In this document: piece by piece, positions 42,434 to 51,185 of the stretch
Layout of the letters: the number at the start of each line of letters is the position of its first letter
How positions within the stretch are numbered: the stretch's first letter is position 1
Source of the DNA: Micromonospora sonchi
GTDB lineage: Bacteria; Actinomycetota; Actinomycetes; Mycobacteriales; Micromonosporaceae
Direction: 5' to 3'
DNA length: 64,000 nt
Assembly: GCF_014646235.1 (NCBI RefSeq)
Contig: NZ_BMNB01000016.1
Span: 97,391 to 161,390 of the forward strand
Program-made: the position numbers and the translations under genes
Notes under the pieces: generated by a model
The model's database searches: none
Seen by the model: the letters and a program-made list of their open reading frames with translations, nothing else
Told to the model about the DNA's origin: nothing

Positions 42434-44992
42434 TCAGGCGCTGCGGGCGTCCCGGGCGCGGGCCTTCACCGCGCGGAGCACGCCGTCGCGGCCCTCGGCG
42501 ACCAGCCGGCGCAGCGGGGCCGGGTGGCCCTCCTGCGCCAACCAGTCGTCGGTGGCCTCGATCGTCTCGTCGTCGACCAGGTACGCCGGGTACGCCAGCA
42601 TGGCGAACTCCTGCGCCGGCTCGCTGTCCCGGCTGGCCCAGACCTGTCCCACCGCAGCGAAGTACCGCTGGCGGTACGGCGTGATCAGCTCGACCTGCGC
42701 CGGATGGGTGAAGCCCTGCAACAGCGCCCGGTTCCGCCAGTTCGGCAGCGACTCGGAGCCGGTCAGCTGCGCCCAGACCGCTGCCTTGTTCGCCTCGGTC
42801 GGCACCAGCGCGTGCGCGTACGCGGCCTCCCGCTCACCGCTGGAGGTCTTGTCGTCGGCCAGCTCGGCCTCGATCTCCGGCCCCCCGGCCGCGCCGTTGG
42901 CCGTCAGCGCCTGAACCACGCTCCAGCGCAGCTCGGTGTCGATGGTCAGCCCGGCCGTGACCTCCGTCCCCTCCAGCCAGCCGCGCAGGATCGCCAGATC
43001 CTCCGGCGCGCGGGCGGCCGAGACGAAGGCCCGGGCCCAGGCCAGCTGGAAACCGCTGCCCGGCTCGGCCGCGGCGAGGGCAATCCGCGCGGTGCGGGCC
43101 AGCTCGGCCCAGCCGGTCGGCGCCCAGGCCGGATCGGCGTAGAAGGTGAGCGCGCTGCTGGCCTGGCGCAGGGTCGCGGTGACCAGGTTGATGTCCGTCT
43201 CGGCGGGCAGGCCGGCCAGCACCAGCGCCACGTAGTCGCGGGTGGCCAGCTCCGCATCGCGGGTCATGTCCCAGGCGGCGGTCCAACACAGCGCCCGCGC
43301 GAGCGACGACTCGAAGCCGGCGATGTGCTGCACCACCGTCGCCATCGACCGCTCGTCCAATCGCAGCTTGGCGTACGTGAGGTCGTCGTCGTTGAGCAGC
43401 AGCACGTCGGCGGCGCGTACACCGGCGAGGTCGGTCAGCTCGGTCAGCGCACCGTCGATGTCGACCTCGTACCGCTCGCGGCGCACCAACCGGCCGTCGG
43501 TGAGGTCGTACAGGCCCACGCCGATGCGATGGGTCCGCAGCGTCGGGTGTTCCGCCGGCGCCTCCTGGCGGATCGACACCCGCTGGTACGTGCCGTCCGG
43601 GCCGATGCTCAGCTCCGGCCGCAGGGTGTTGACCTGCGCGGTCTCCAGCCACTGCGTGGCGAACTGGCGCAGCTCGCGGCCGGAGGCGGCCTCCAACTCG
43701 GTGAGCAGATCGTCGAAGGTGGCGTTGCCCCAGGCGTGCTTGGCGAAGTACGACCGCAGGCCCGCCAGGAACGGCTCCTCGCCCACGTACGCGACGAGCT
43801 GCTTGAGCACGCTGGCGCCCTTGGCGTACGTGATGCCGTCGAAGTTGACCTCGACCGCCTCCAGGTCCGGCATCTCGCAGTAGACCGGGTGGGTGGAGGA
43901 GAGCTGGTCCTGCCGGTAGCCCCAGTTCTTGCGGATGGACAGGAAGGTCGTCCAGGCGTCGTGGAACCGGGTGGCGTGGGTGTTGCACCAGTGGCTGGCC
44001 CACTCGGCGAACGACTCGTTCAGCCACAGGTCGTTCCACCAACGCATGGTGACCAGGTCGCCGAACCACATGTGGGCCATCTCGTGCAGGATCGTGTTGG
44101 CGCGCTGCTCGTACTCGAAGTCGGTGACCTGCGAGCGGAAGATGTAGTGCGACTCGGCGTGCGTGACGCAGCCGAAGTTCTCCATCGCGCCGGCGTTGAA
44201 GTCGGGCACCCAGAGCTGGTCGTACTTGGGCAGCGGGTAGCGCACCCCGAACTTCTCGTGGAAGAAGTCGAAGCCCTGCGTGGTGACCAGGTGCAGATCC
44301 TCGGCGTCGAGGTACTGCGCCATGCTCGCGCGGCAGAAGTAGCCCAGGTCGATCCCGTCGTGGGCGTACCGGACCTCGTGGTAGGGGCCGGCGCAGAGCG
44401 CGGTGATGTAGGTGCTCATCCGGACCGACTCGGCGAAGTGGACGGTCCTGCACCCCTCGCCGGCCGCCTCCTCCCGCTCCACCGGCATGTTGGAGACCAC
44501 CTTCCAGTGCTCCGGAACGGTGGCGTGCCAGGTGTAGACGCTCTTCAGGTCCGGCTGGTCGAAGCAGGCGTAGACCCGCTGCGCGTCCGCGGTCTCGAAC
44601 TGGCTGTAGAGGTACGTCTCACCGTCGACGGGGTCGACCGTGCGGTGCAGGCCCTGCCCCGAGTTGGAGTATGCGAAGTCCGCGTCGACGACCAGGGTGT
44701 TCTCGCTGGCCAGCCCGGTCAGCGTCAGTCCTTTCTCGGCCGACCAGTCGGACAGGTCGACCGGGGCGCCGTTGAGCGTCGCCGAGCGCACCGAGTCCGC
44801 CGCCACCTCGATGAAGGTGCTGGCACCCGGTTCCGCACAGCGAAAGCGCACCTGGGTGGTCGATCGGAAGGTGCGGCCTCCGGCCGCGTGGACGGCGCTG
44901 GACAGGTCCAGACTGATGTCGTACCCGGTCACGTCGAGCAGTCGGGCCCGCTCGATCGCCTCATCCTGCGTCAGGTTGCGCACTCCCGGCAC
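42434..44992 (-). CDS. pepN: Aminopeptidase N
   Basis: An M1 zinc aminopeptidase of 852 residues. The exopeptidase motif GAMEN and the zinc site H303-E-x2-H307 with E326 (HEMAHMWFGD ... LNESFAEW) are intact; the C-terminal ERAP1-like helical domain is of normal length for the actinobacterial form. It trims N-terminal residues from peptides in the cytoplasm. ATG start at 44992; monocistronic, facing a convergent terminator at its end. Confidence 0.96.
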   Translation of the reverse strand: MPGVRNLTQDEAIERARLLDVTGYDISLDLSSAVHAAGGRTFRSTTQVRFRCAEPGASTFIEVAADSVRSATLNGAPVDLSDWSAEKGLTLTGLASENTLVVDADFAYSNSGQGLHRTVDPVDGETYLYSQFETADAQRVYACFDQPDLKSVYTWHATVPEHWKVVSNMPVEREEAAGEGCRTVHFAESVRMSTYITALCAGPYHEVRYAHDGIDLGYFCRASMAQYLDAEDLHLVTTQGFDFFHEKFGVRYPLPKYDQLWVPDFNAGAMENFGCVTHAESHYIFRSQVTDFEYEQRANTILHEMAHMWFGDLVTMRWWNDLWLNESFAEWASHWCNTHATRFHDAWTTFLSIRKNWGYRQDQLSSTHPVYCEMPDLEAVEVNFDGITYAKGASVLKQLVAYVGEEPFLAGLRSYFAKHAWGNATFDDLLTELEAASGRELRQFATQWLETAQVNTLRPELSIGPDGTYQRVSIRQEAPAEHPTLRTHRIGVGLYDLTDGRLVRRERYEVDIDGALTELTDLAGVRAADVLLLNDDDLTYAKLRLDERSMATVVQHIAGFESSLARALCWTAAWDMTRDAELATRDYVALVLAGLPAETDINLVTATLRQASSALTFYADPAWAPTGWAELARTARIALAAAEPGSGFQLAWARAFVSAARAPEDLAILRGWLEGTEVTAGLTIDTELRWSVVQALTANGAAGGPEIEAELADDKTSSGEREAAYAHALVPTEANKAAVWAQLTGSESLPNWRNRALLQGFTHPAQVELITPYRQRYFAAVGQVWASRDSEPAQEFAMLAYPAYLVDDETIEATDDWLAQEGHPAPLRRLVAEGRDGVLRAVKARARDARSA

Positions 44993-45201
44993 TGTTCGTC
45001 TCCATCCCGCTCTCGCCGTGCGTCACGGTCGCGTCGTTCGTCGACCGCTCGTGACGGCCGGTCGCGCCTGAGTCTTCCATGTATGACCAGCCGACGGTGG
45101 GCGAGGTCACGCTCCCACTTTCCGCCCTTAGGGGCCGCTACGGAGCAATGATCAAGGGTACGCCGACCGGGTCGGTGTCGTCGCTATGAAGGGAGAGCAC
45201 C

Positions 45202-45825
45202 GTGAACGAGCGAGTCGCTGTCGACATGTGGTTCGATCCGATCTGCCCGTGGGCGTGGATCACGTCCCGCTGGCTGCTGGAGGTGGAGCGGGTCCGCGAG
45301 GTCGAGGTCCGCTTCCACGTGATGAGCCTGTCGGTGCTCAACGAGGGTCGGGAACTGCCCGAGCAGTACCAGGAGCTGATGCGCACGGGGTGGGGCCCGG
45401 TACGCGTCTGCGTCGCCGCGCAGCAGCGGTACGGCTCGGACGCCGTCGGCAAGCTGTACACCGCCCTCGGTACCCGGATCCACCTCGGCAAGGAGCAGCT
45501 CGGGCCGGAGCTGTTCGCCGCGGCCCTCACCGACGCCGGACTGGACCCGGAACTGGCCGCCGCCGCCGAGGACACCGGGCTCGACCCGGCGCTGCGGGAG
45601 AGCCACGAGGCCGGGATGCGTCCGGTCGGCACCGAGGTCGGCACCCCGGTGATCCACGCCCCCGGCCCGGACGGCCGACCGGTGGCCTTCTTCGGCCCGG
45701 TGGTCACCCCGGCACCGAAGGGGGAGGCCGCAGGCCGGCTCTGGGACGGCGTACTGCTGGTCGCCGGCACTCCCGGCTTCTTCGAACTCAAGCGCAGCCG
45801 CAACGTCGACCCCATCTTCACCTGA
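45202..45825 (+). CDS. DsbA-family mycothiol nitroreductase-like protein
   Basis: A 207-residue thioredoxin-fold protein of the DsbA/Rv2466c group, which uses mycothiol. The active-site segment is WFDPICPWAWITSRW: C15-P-W-A18, so the second Cys of a CPWC motif is missing and only a one-cysteine (mycothiol-dependent) mechanism is possible. GTPVIHAP holds the cis-Pro loop. GTG start with gggagag 7 nt upstream. Divergent from pepN. Confidence 0.85.
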   Translation: MNERVAVDMWFDPICPWAWITSRWLLEVERVREVEVRFHVMSLSVLNEGRELPEQYQELMRTGWGPVRVCVAAQQRYGSDAVGKLYTALGTRIHLGKEQLGPELFAAALTDAGLDPELAAAAEDTGLDPALRESHEAGMRPVGTEVGTPVIHAPGPDGRPVAFFGPVVTPAPKGEAAGRLWDGVLLVAGTPGFFELKRSRNVDPIFT

Positions 45826-45905
45826 GGTGTTTCCTCCACCCACCCACTGGACGGGGTGAGGGTCCGGCGGCGGAACCGTGGCGGGCGACGGTAGCGTGAC
45901 CGGTC

Positions 45906-47111
45906 ATGAAGGTCGTGCATCCGATCACCCGGGCCTGGATCACCACTGGCGGCACCGGTGCCCAGAACTACGACGAGTTCGCCGACGACGCGGAGATCAC
46001 CGCGATCATCGAGTCGAACCCGCACAGTGCCCTCGGCATCGAGATGCCGCACCGGGCCCCGGAGAGCCTCGGCAAGTCCTTCGCCGACGCCCTCCCGGAC
46101 GCGGTGAGCCGGCTCACCGAGGCGAAGGCCGACGGCAGCTACACGCCGGCCGAGCAGGTGGTGGTGCTGTACCGGATCAGCGCCCCGGGTGAGGCGTCGG
46201 CCTACGGCCTGTTCGCCATGGTCGACACCGACCAGATCTCCACCCGGGCCGACGAGCCGGGCCTGGTCATCCGCAACGAGGACGTCTTCATCGCCAAGGT
46301 GCGCGAGCGGGTCGCCCTGGCCGAGGCGCTGGGGCACCTGCTCTCGCCCGTACTCCTGCTGCAGACCGGGCGGGGCGACGAACTGCACGCCGCGCTCGCG
46401 AAGGCCACCGACGCGGCCGGCGCGCCCGCCGCCACCGACACCGACCAGGCCGGGCGTACGCACGCCATCTGGCCGATCGGCCCGGGCCCGGCGCAGGACG
46501 AGCTGACCGCCCTCGCGAGCGGCGGCGAGCTGGTCGTCGCCGACGGCAACCACCGCAGCCTGGCGGCGCAGACCGGTGGCCTGCCCCGCTTCCTGGCCGT
46601 GGTCACCACGCCCGCCTCGGTGGCCATCCAGCCGTACAACCGCCTGGTCAGCGAGCTGCCGGCCGCGCCGCAGGAGCTGCTCGACCGGCTGCGCGCCGCC
46701 GGCGCGCAGATCACCCCGGTCGACGGCCCGGTCGAGGTCCCGGCGGCCGGCGGCACCGTCGTGCTTCAGCTTCCCGGTCAGGCGTACGCGGTGACCCTGC
46801 CGCACACCGGCGCGAGCCGGCTGGAGAACCTCGACCACGCCCTGGTCGAACGGCTGCTGCTGCGCGACGCCCTCGGGCTGGATCCGGGCGACAAGCGGAT
46901 CACCTACGTCGGCGGCGACTACCCGGCGAGCTGGCTGACCGGTGAGGTCGAGGCCGGGCGGGCCGAGCTGGCCATCCTCATCGCGCCGGTGACCGTCGAC
47001 GACTTCGTCGCGGTGAACCTGGCCCGGGAGAAGATGCCCCGCAAGAGCACCTGGTTCACCCCGAAGGCGCGGGGCGGCCTGGTGGTCGCCGAGTTGCCGG
47101 AGCGGGCGTGA
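45906..47111 (+). CDS. DUF1015 family protein
   Basis: A 401-residue cytoplasmic protein with DUF1015 motifs: ISAPGEASAYGLFAMVD, VVADGNHRSLAA, AIQPYNRLVSELP and a C-terminal MPRKSTWFTPKARGGLVV. Function unknown; the family often lies near amino-acid metabolism genes. TAGCGT lies 8 nt before the ATG and no ribosome site is seen. Confidence 0.88.
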   Translation: MKVVHPITRAWITTGGTGAQNYDEFADDAEITAIIESNPHSALGIEMPHRAPESLGKSFADALPDAVSRLTEAKADGSYTPAEQVVVLYRISAPGEASAYGLFAMVDTDQISTRADEPGLVIRNEDVFIAKVRERVALAEALGHLLSPVLLLQTGRGDELHAALAKATDAAGAPAATDTDQAGRTHAIWPIGPGPAQDELTALASGGELVVADGNHRSLAAQTGGLPRFLAVVTTPASVAIQPYNRLVSELPAAPQELLDRLRAAGAQITPVDGPVEVPAAGGTVVLQLPGQAYAVTLPHTGASRLENLDHALVERLLLRDALGLDPGDKRITYVGGDYPASWLTGEVEAGRAELAILIAPVTVDDFVAVNLAREKMPRKSTWFTPKARGGLVVAELPERA

Positions 47112-47183
47112 CCCGGCGTCCCTCCCTTCCTCCGGCGCCGCCCCGGCGGTGCCCGGTTCGGCGGGCCTGACAGACTGCCCGGT

Positions 47184-47651
<468 letters not shown>

Positions 47652-47669
47652 CCCTTCCGCCCCCGACCC

Positions 47670-47738
47670 TTCCGCCCGGTCCGGGTCACGTTGGCCGGCC
47701 CCGCTCATTCCGCCCGGTCCGGGTCACGTTGGCCGGCC
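47670..47738. repeat. 31-bp direct repeat, two copies
   Basis: ttccgcccggtccgggtcac plus gttggccggcc occurs at 47670-47700 and again at 47708-47738 with no mismatch. Confidence 0.9.
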
Positions 47739-47824
47739 CTGCCTCGCCGGCCGGTCTCCGGCGTGTCCCGTCTTCGCGGGCAGATCGGACGACGAACGGC
47801 TCCCCGGCTGATGGCTCGGGCCGG

Positions 47825-47956
47825 TCAGCGGCGGGGCAGTTCTTCGCGGGGTGTCCAGTTGCGGCGCACGATGACGATCCGTGCCGCCGCCTCGGCGAGA
47901 TCCTCGTCGGTGGGCCGGGCAGCGTCCCGAGCCCGCATCGCCGCTGTCACGCTCAC
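47825..47956 (-). CDS. Possible small basic protein
   Basis: A 43-residue frame from GTG 47956 with a natural-looking composition (AAMRARDAARPTDEDLAE, IVIVRRNWTPREELP). Upstream in the same frame the sequence becomes Gly/Arg low complexity, so the gene, if real, is short. No clear ribosome site. Could be a remnant. Confidence 0.35.
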   Translation of the reverse strand: MSVTAAMRARDAARPTDEDLAEAAARIVIVRRNWTPREELPRR

Positions 47957-48292
47957 CTGCGACGAGCCGGAGCCGACCAGCCCGCGGAGTCCCCGCTCGC
48001 CCTCCTCGGCGCCGTTGCGCCGCCCGCGCGGCGCGTCACCGCCGTCGTGCACCCCTGCGGTGGTAGCGGCCGTACCCGCCTCCCCAGCACCGTCCTGCCC
48101 GCCGTGGTGCCGGTGCCGTCGCCGCCGTCGCCCCTCATCCCCCACCTCCCCGACATTACCCGTCCCACCGCCCTCGCCCGCCCCCTCGCCCCCGCCCCAC
48201 CGCCCCACCGCCCCACCGCCCCCGCCCCACTGCCCCACGCCACCCCGCACCCGCACCCCGCACCCCACGCCCCACGCCCCACCAAGCCACGC

Positions 48293-48363
48293 CGATCATG
48301 CACTTTTGATCAGCGCAAAAGCTGGCAAAATACCGCAAAATCCCGACCAAAAGTGCATGATCG
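48293..48363. repeat. 16-bp inverted repeat with phased A-tracts
   Basis: cgatcatgcacttttg (48293-48308) and caaaagtgcatgatcg (48348-48363) are exact inverse complements. Between them gcaaaa recurs at 48315, 48325 and 48335, i.e. AAAA tracts every 10 bp, with a fourth at 48349. Confidence 0.85.
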
Positions 48364-48612
48364 CCGGGGCGGGGTGAAGGCCGTCATCGGTGCGATGCGG
48401 TCCGATCTAGCGCCACCGGTAATAGGGCGGTGGCGGCGAGGCGGGGTTGTGGTCGAAAGCGGCCCGGGGGTAGGACATGAGGGTCAATCACGTCCGCAAC
48501 CGGCGCAGCCTGTAGGACACCCCCAACCCGTGGCCCCTTGCACAGGACTCCGCAACTCGTGGCACTGTGCACCGGACTCCGCAACTCGCGGTCTCAATCG
48601 GCCCGGAAACCC

Positions 48613-48757
48613 CGACATGCCGCAACTCATGCCGCCCACGGGGCCGGACACCCCGACATGCCGCAACCCGCGCCCGCCCTGGGCGCCCCAACACTCCGAC
48701 ATGCCGCAACCCGCGCCCGCCCTGGGCGGCCCCAACACCCCGACATGCCGCAACCCG
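48613..48757. repeat. 41-44-bp degenerate tandem repeat, four copies
   Basis: cgacatgccgcaac begins at 48613, 48654, 48697 and 48741; the two central units also share cccgcgcccgccctgggcg. Confidence 0.85.
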
Positions 48758-48840
48758 GTGGTGACCGGGGTGACCGGGGTGGCCGGCTCGGGGGCATGGC
48801 GGGGCAAGGTGGTCTGGTCTACGGATCAGGTCGTCGGGGC

Positions 48841-48914
48841 GGGCCGGGGCGTGGCAGAACGGGGCGGGGCGGGGCAGAACGGGCCGGGGCGTGGCAGAAC
48901 GGGGCGGGGCGGGG
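48841..48914. repeat. 40-bp G-rich tandem repeat
   Basis: gggccggggcgtggcagaac followed by ggggcggggcgggg occurs at 48841 and 48881 without mismatch. Runs of four G separated by single C could form quadruplexes. Confidence 0.85.
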
Positions 48915-49100
48915 CGATCAGATCGTCGTGGCGTGGCGTCCGGGCCGGTCACGCCTGCGCACCATCCAGGTCAGTACCGCAGGCCGCCGGTCTGGTCGCG
49001 GGACGTGGGGTGGCGGGGCATGGCGGGGCGCCGGCAGCGGCATCACCCCGGCCGCCGATGGCGGGGCGGGCACCGCCGGGGCGGGGTGGCATGGGGTCGG

Positions 49101-50333
49101 TCAGAAGACCTCCATGGCGGAGGCGGCGCGGTGCCAGGCGAAGGCGGGCCCGGCCGAGGCCAGGGCGCCGGGGTGCAGTTCGCGTACCCGACCGGCGTCG
49201 GCCAGCGCGGTGAGTTTGGCGCCGCCGAGGAACAGTTCGCCGAGGCAGCGTACGTCGCAGGCCAGATCAGCCGGGCCGCTCGCCGGGGTGCAGACGGCGG
49301 TCTTCGGGCCGCCGCGCAGCCGCCACCGTCCCGTGTTCTCCGGCAGCAGTTCGTCGGTCACCTCGATGACCACGTCGACGTCGGTGGCGTAGCGTCGGGC
49401 GGCCAGCGCGGCCGGCACGTCGACCACGCGTACCCACAGTGCGTCGATCAGCTGGGGGCCGAGCCGACGCGGTTCGTCGACCAGCCGCAGCAGTGGTTCG
49501 TCCTCGGCCGCCCGCCCCCAGGACAGCTGCCGGGTCAGGTCGATCGACAGCAGCATCCGCCAGATCGCCTGGTACGCCACCGGGCTGGTCGTCACCACCT
49601 CGTCGACGGTGGTGGTGGACTTCGGGCCGGTGCTGCCCCACTCGGCCTTGGTGCGGAAGAGCCCGTACCCGTCGATGCCGTCCGGTCCCTCGTGCAGCAC
49701 CACTCGCCGTTCGGTGGCGCCGCCGCGCTGCGATTCCGGGTCGACCAGCACGTACCGCCACCACCGGTCGTCACGAGCGGACCAGCCGGGCCGGCCGGCG
49801 CGGGCGCGGTCGTACACCCGGGCGAGGTCGGGCTGGCGGTCGGCGGGCCGGTCCAGTCGCAGCCGGCCCTCGTCGGGGGCCGGGGCGGGCATCCGCAGTT
49901 CGGCGGTCTCAGCGGTGATCAGGACCCGCTGCGACGCCAACCCGTAACCGAAGCGGGGGTAGATCCGGCCTTCGCTGGCCCAGAGCACCGCGACCGGCTC
50001 CCGGCCGGCGTCGTGGATCTCCCGCAGCTGCCGGCGCATCATCGCGGTGAGCAGGCCCCGGCGGCGATGGGTGGGTGCGACCCCGACCATGCTGACGTGC
50101 GCCGCCGGCATCCCGCCGCCGGGCACGGTCAGCTCCCGGGTGAAGGTCGCGGTGGTGGCCACCACATCCGCTCCGTCGCGTACGACGAGAGCCCGCTCCG
50201 GTTCGAAGATCGCGCGTTCGGCCTCGTGTGCCTCGGGCTCGACCCCGTGGTGGAACAGGGAGTTGAGGAAGCCGTTCATCTCGCCGAAGTCTTCGGCACG
50301 GGCGGTCTCGATGGGCAGGGAAGACGTCGTCAC
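49101..50333 (-). CDS. Eis-like GNAT N-acetyltransferase
   Basis: A 410-residue protein with the Eis layout: N-terminal GNAT domain with the acetyl-CoA loop VSMVGVAPTHRRRGLLTAMM (about 80-99), a second GNAT-like domain, and a C-terminal SCP2-like domain ending in F, whose carboxylate is catalytic in Eis. Ala-Ser-Glu-Gly-Arg-Ile-Tyr-Pro-Arg-Phe-Gly-Tyr is the family motif. Mycobacterial Eis acetylates aminoglycosides and protein lysines; the substrate here is unknown. GTG start. Confidence 0.88.
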   Translation of the reverse strand: MTTSSLPIETARAEDFGEMNGFLNSLFHHGVEPEAHEAERAIFEPERALVVRDGADVVATTATFTRELTVPGGGMPAAHVSMVGVAPTHRRRGLLTAMMRRQLREIHDAGREPVAVLWASEGRIYPRFGYGLASQRVLITAETAELRMPAPAPDEGRLRLDRPADRQPDLARVYDRARAGRPGWSARDDRWWRYVLVDPESQRGGATERRVVLHEGPDGIDGYGLFRTKAEWGSTGPKSTTTVDEVVTTSPVAYQAIWRMLLSIDLTRQLSWGRAAEDEPLLRLVDEPRRLGPQLIDALWVRVVDVPAALAARRYATDVDVVIEVTDELLPENTGRWRLRGGPKTAVCTPASGPADLACDVRCLGELFLGGAKLTALADAGRVRELHPGALASAGPAFAWHRAASAMEVF

Positions 50334-50445
50334 TTGGTTGTGTCTAACCGATGGGTGCGGCGAACGCGACCCATTTGCCGGCTGGCTACCCTCGAAGTCT
50401 CCAGCGGTGACCGGTGGTCGCCGCCGGTCAAGGGGAGGGGACTAG

Positions 50446-50976
50446 ATGGCCGACCAGACGCAGCCGTGGGCGGAACGGACCGTCGAGGTGCCGCCCGGTG
50501 CCGCAGTGCCGCCGCAGCGCGACCCGTATCGGCGCGGTGTGGCATCGGTCGGGCCCCGGACGCCCACCGAGCCGTTCGCGACGGTGGAACACGAGCCGAC
50601 CGGCACCGGTTGGCCGGGCGAGCCCGCCCCGCGTCGGCCACTCAGTTGGCACGTGGCGCAGCTGAAGCGGGGCGGCGAGTGGAGCGTGGCGGGTGGATTG
50701 TTCGCCTTCGTGTGCTGGGGCATCTGGGCGATCTCCGGCGGCGGCGACCTGGCCGGGCAGTTCCTGATCTTCGTCCTGAGCCTGCTGGTGGCGGTCGGGC
50801 TCTTCGCGTTGGCCCGGCTGCTGGGCCGGTTGGTGCTGGAACGGCAACTCGGTCGGATACGGCGCAGTGCCCGCGGCGCCCACCTGGTCACCGCGATCTT
50901 CCTGACCGGCCTGGGCATCGCCTACCTGCAACAGACGCAGTGGATCGTGGACGCCTGGAACTGGGTGACCGGCTGA
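50446..50976 (+). CDS. Membrane protein, unknown function
   Basis: A 176-residue protein: a Pro/Thr-rich cytoplasmic N-terminus (1-75), then two strong hydrophobic segments (about 80-97 and 102-122) and a third near 145-160 (LVTAIFLTGLGIAYL). No recognised domain. gggagggg 7 nt before the ATG is a good ribosome site. It is followed by a terminator hairpin. Confidence 0.8.
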   Translation: MADQTQPWAERTVEVPPGAAVPPQRDPYRRGVASVGPRTPTEPFATVEHEPTGTGWPGEPAPRRPLSWHVAQLKRGGEWSVAGGLFAFVCWGIWAISGGGDLAGQFLIFVLSLLVAVGLFALARLLGRLVLERQLGRIRRSARGAHLVTAIFLTGLGIAYLQQTQWIVDAWNWVTG

Positions 50977-50984
50977 GCCCGCCG

Positions 50985-51016
50985 CCGGGCGGGTGGCGCC
51001 ACGCCAACCCGCCCGG
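50985..51016 (+). terminator. Hairpin after the 176-residue membrane protein
   Basis: ccgggcgggt (50985-50994) pairs with acccgcccgg (51007-51016), extended inward by ggcg/cgcc. It lies 8 nt after the stop. Confidence 0.65.
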
Positions 51017-51148
51017 CCGGGCCGGCCGCGGCACCGCGACCGGAAGGTCGTCACTCCACCAGGACGCGCCTGCATACCCGGCCGCCGCCGGTTCATCCGT
51101 GGCCGGCTCCGGATCCACCCTCGGGGCGGAACCGGGACGCCGAGCGAG

Positions 51149-51179
51149 TTGACCTGAACCGAACTTCAGGTTCTAGCGT
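51149..51179 (+). promoter_or_regulatory. MerR/SoxR-type promoter of the questin-oxidase-like gene
   Basis: TTGACC (51149-51154) and TAGCGT (51174-51179) are 19 nt apart, longer than the usual 17. The spacer holds an exact dyad ACCTGAA-N6-TTCAGGT (51152-51171). A long spacer with the operator inside is the hallmark of MerR-family activation. The start codon follows 6 nt after the -10 box. Confidence 0.7.
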
Positions 51180-51185
51180 CGGCGG

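Larger units (their letters stand above)
47652..49100. other. Gene-poor, repeat-rich region
   Basis: About 1.4 kb with no convincing gene apart from a possible 43-residue ORF (47825-47956). Open frames here are low-complexity Gly/Arg or Pro/His. It contains a 31-bp direct repeat, a C-rich tract (48160-48290), a 16-bp inverted repeat with phased A-tracts (48293-48363), 41-44-bp tandem repeats (48613-48757) and a 40-bp G-rich repeat (48841-48914). Confidence 0.75.

Noticed and set aside
47825..48268. 147-residue Gly/Arg protein on the minus strand
   Set aside because: The N-terminal 100 residues come from a C-rich low-complexity tract. Only the last 43 residues look protein-like and these are listed separately with low confidence.
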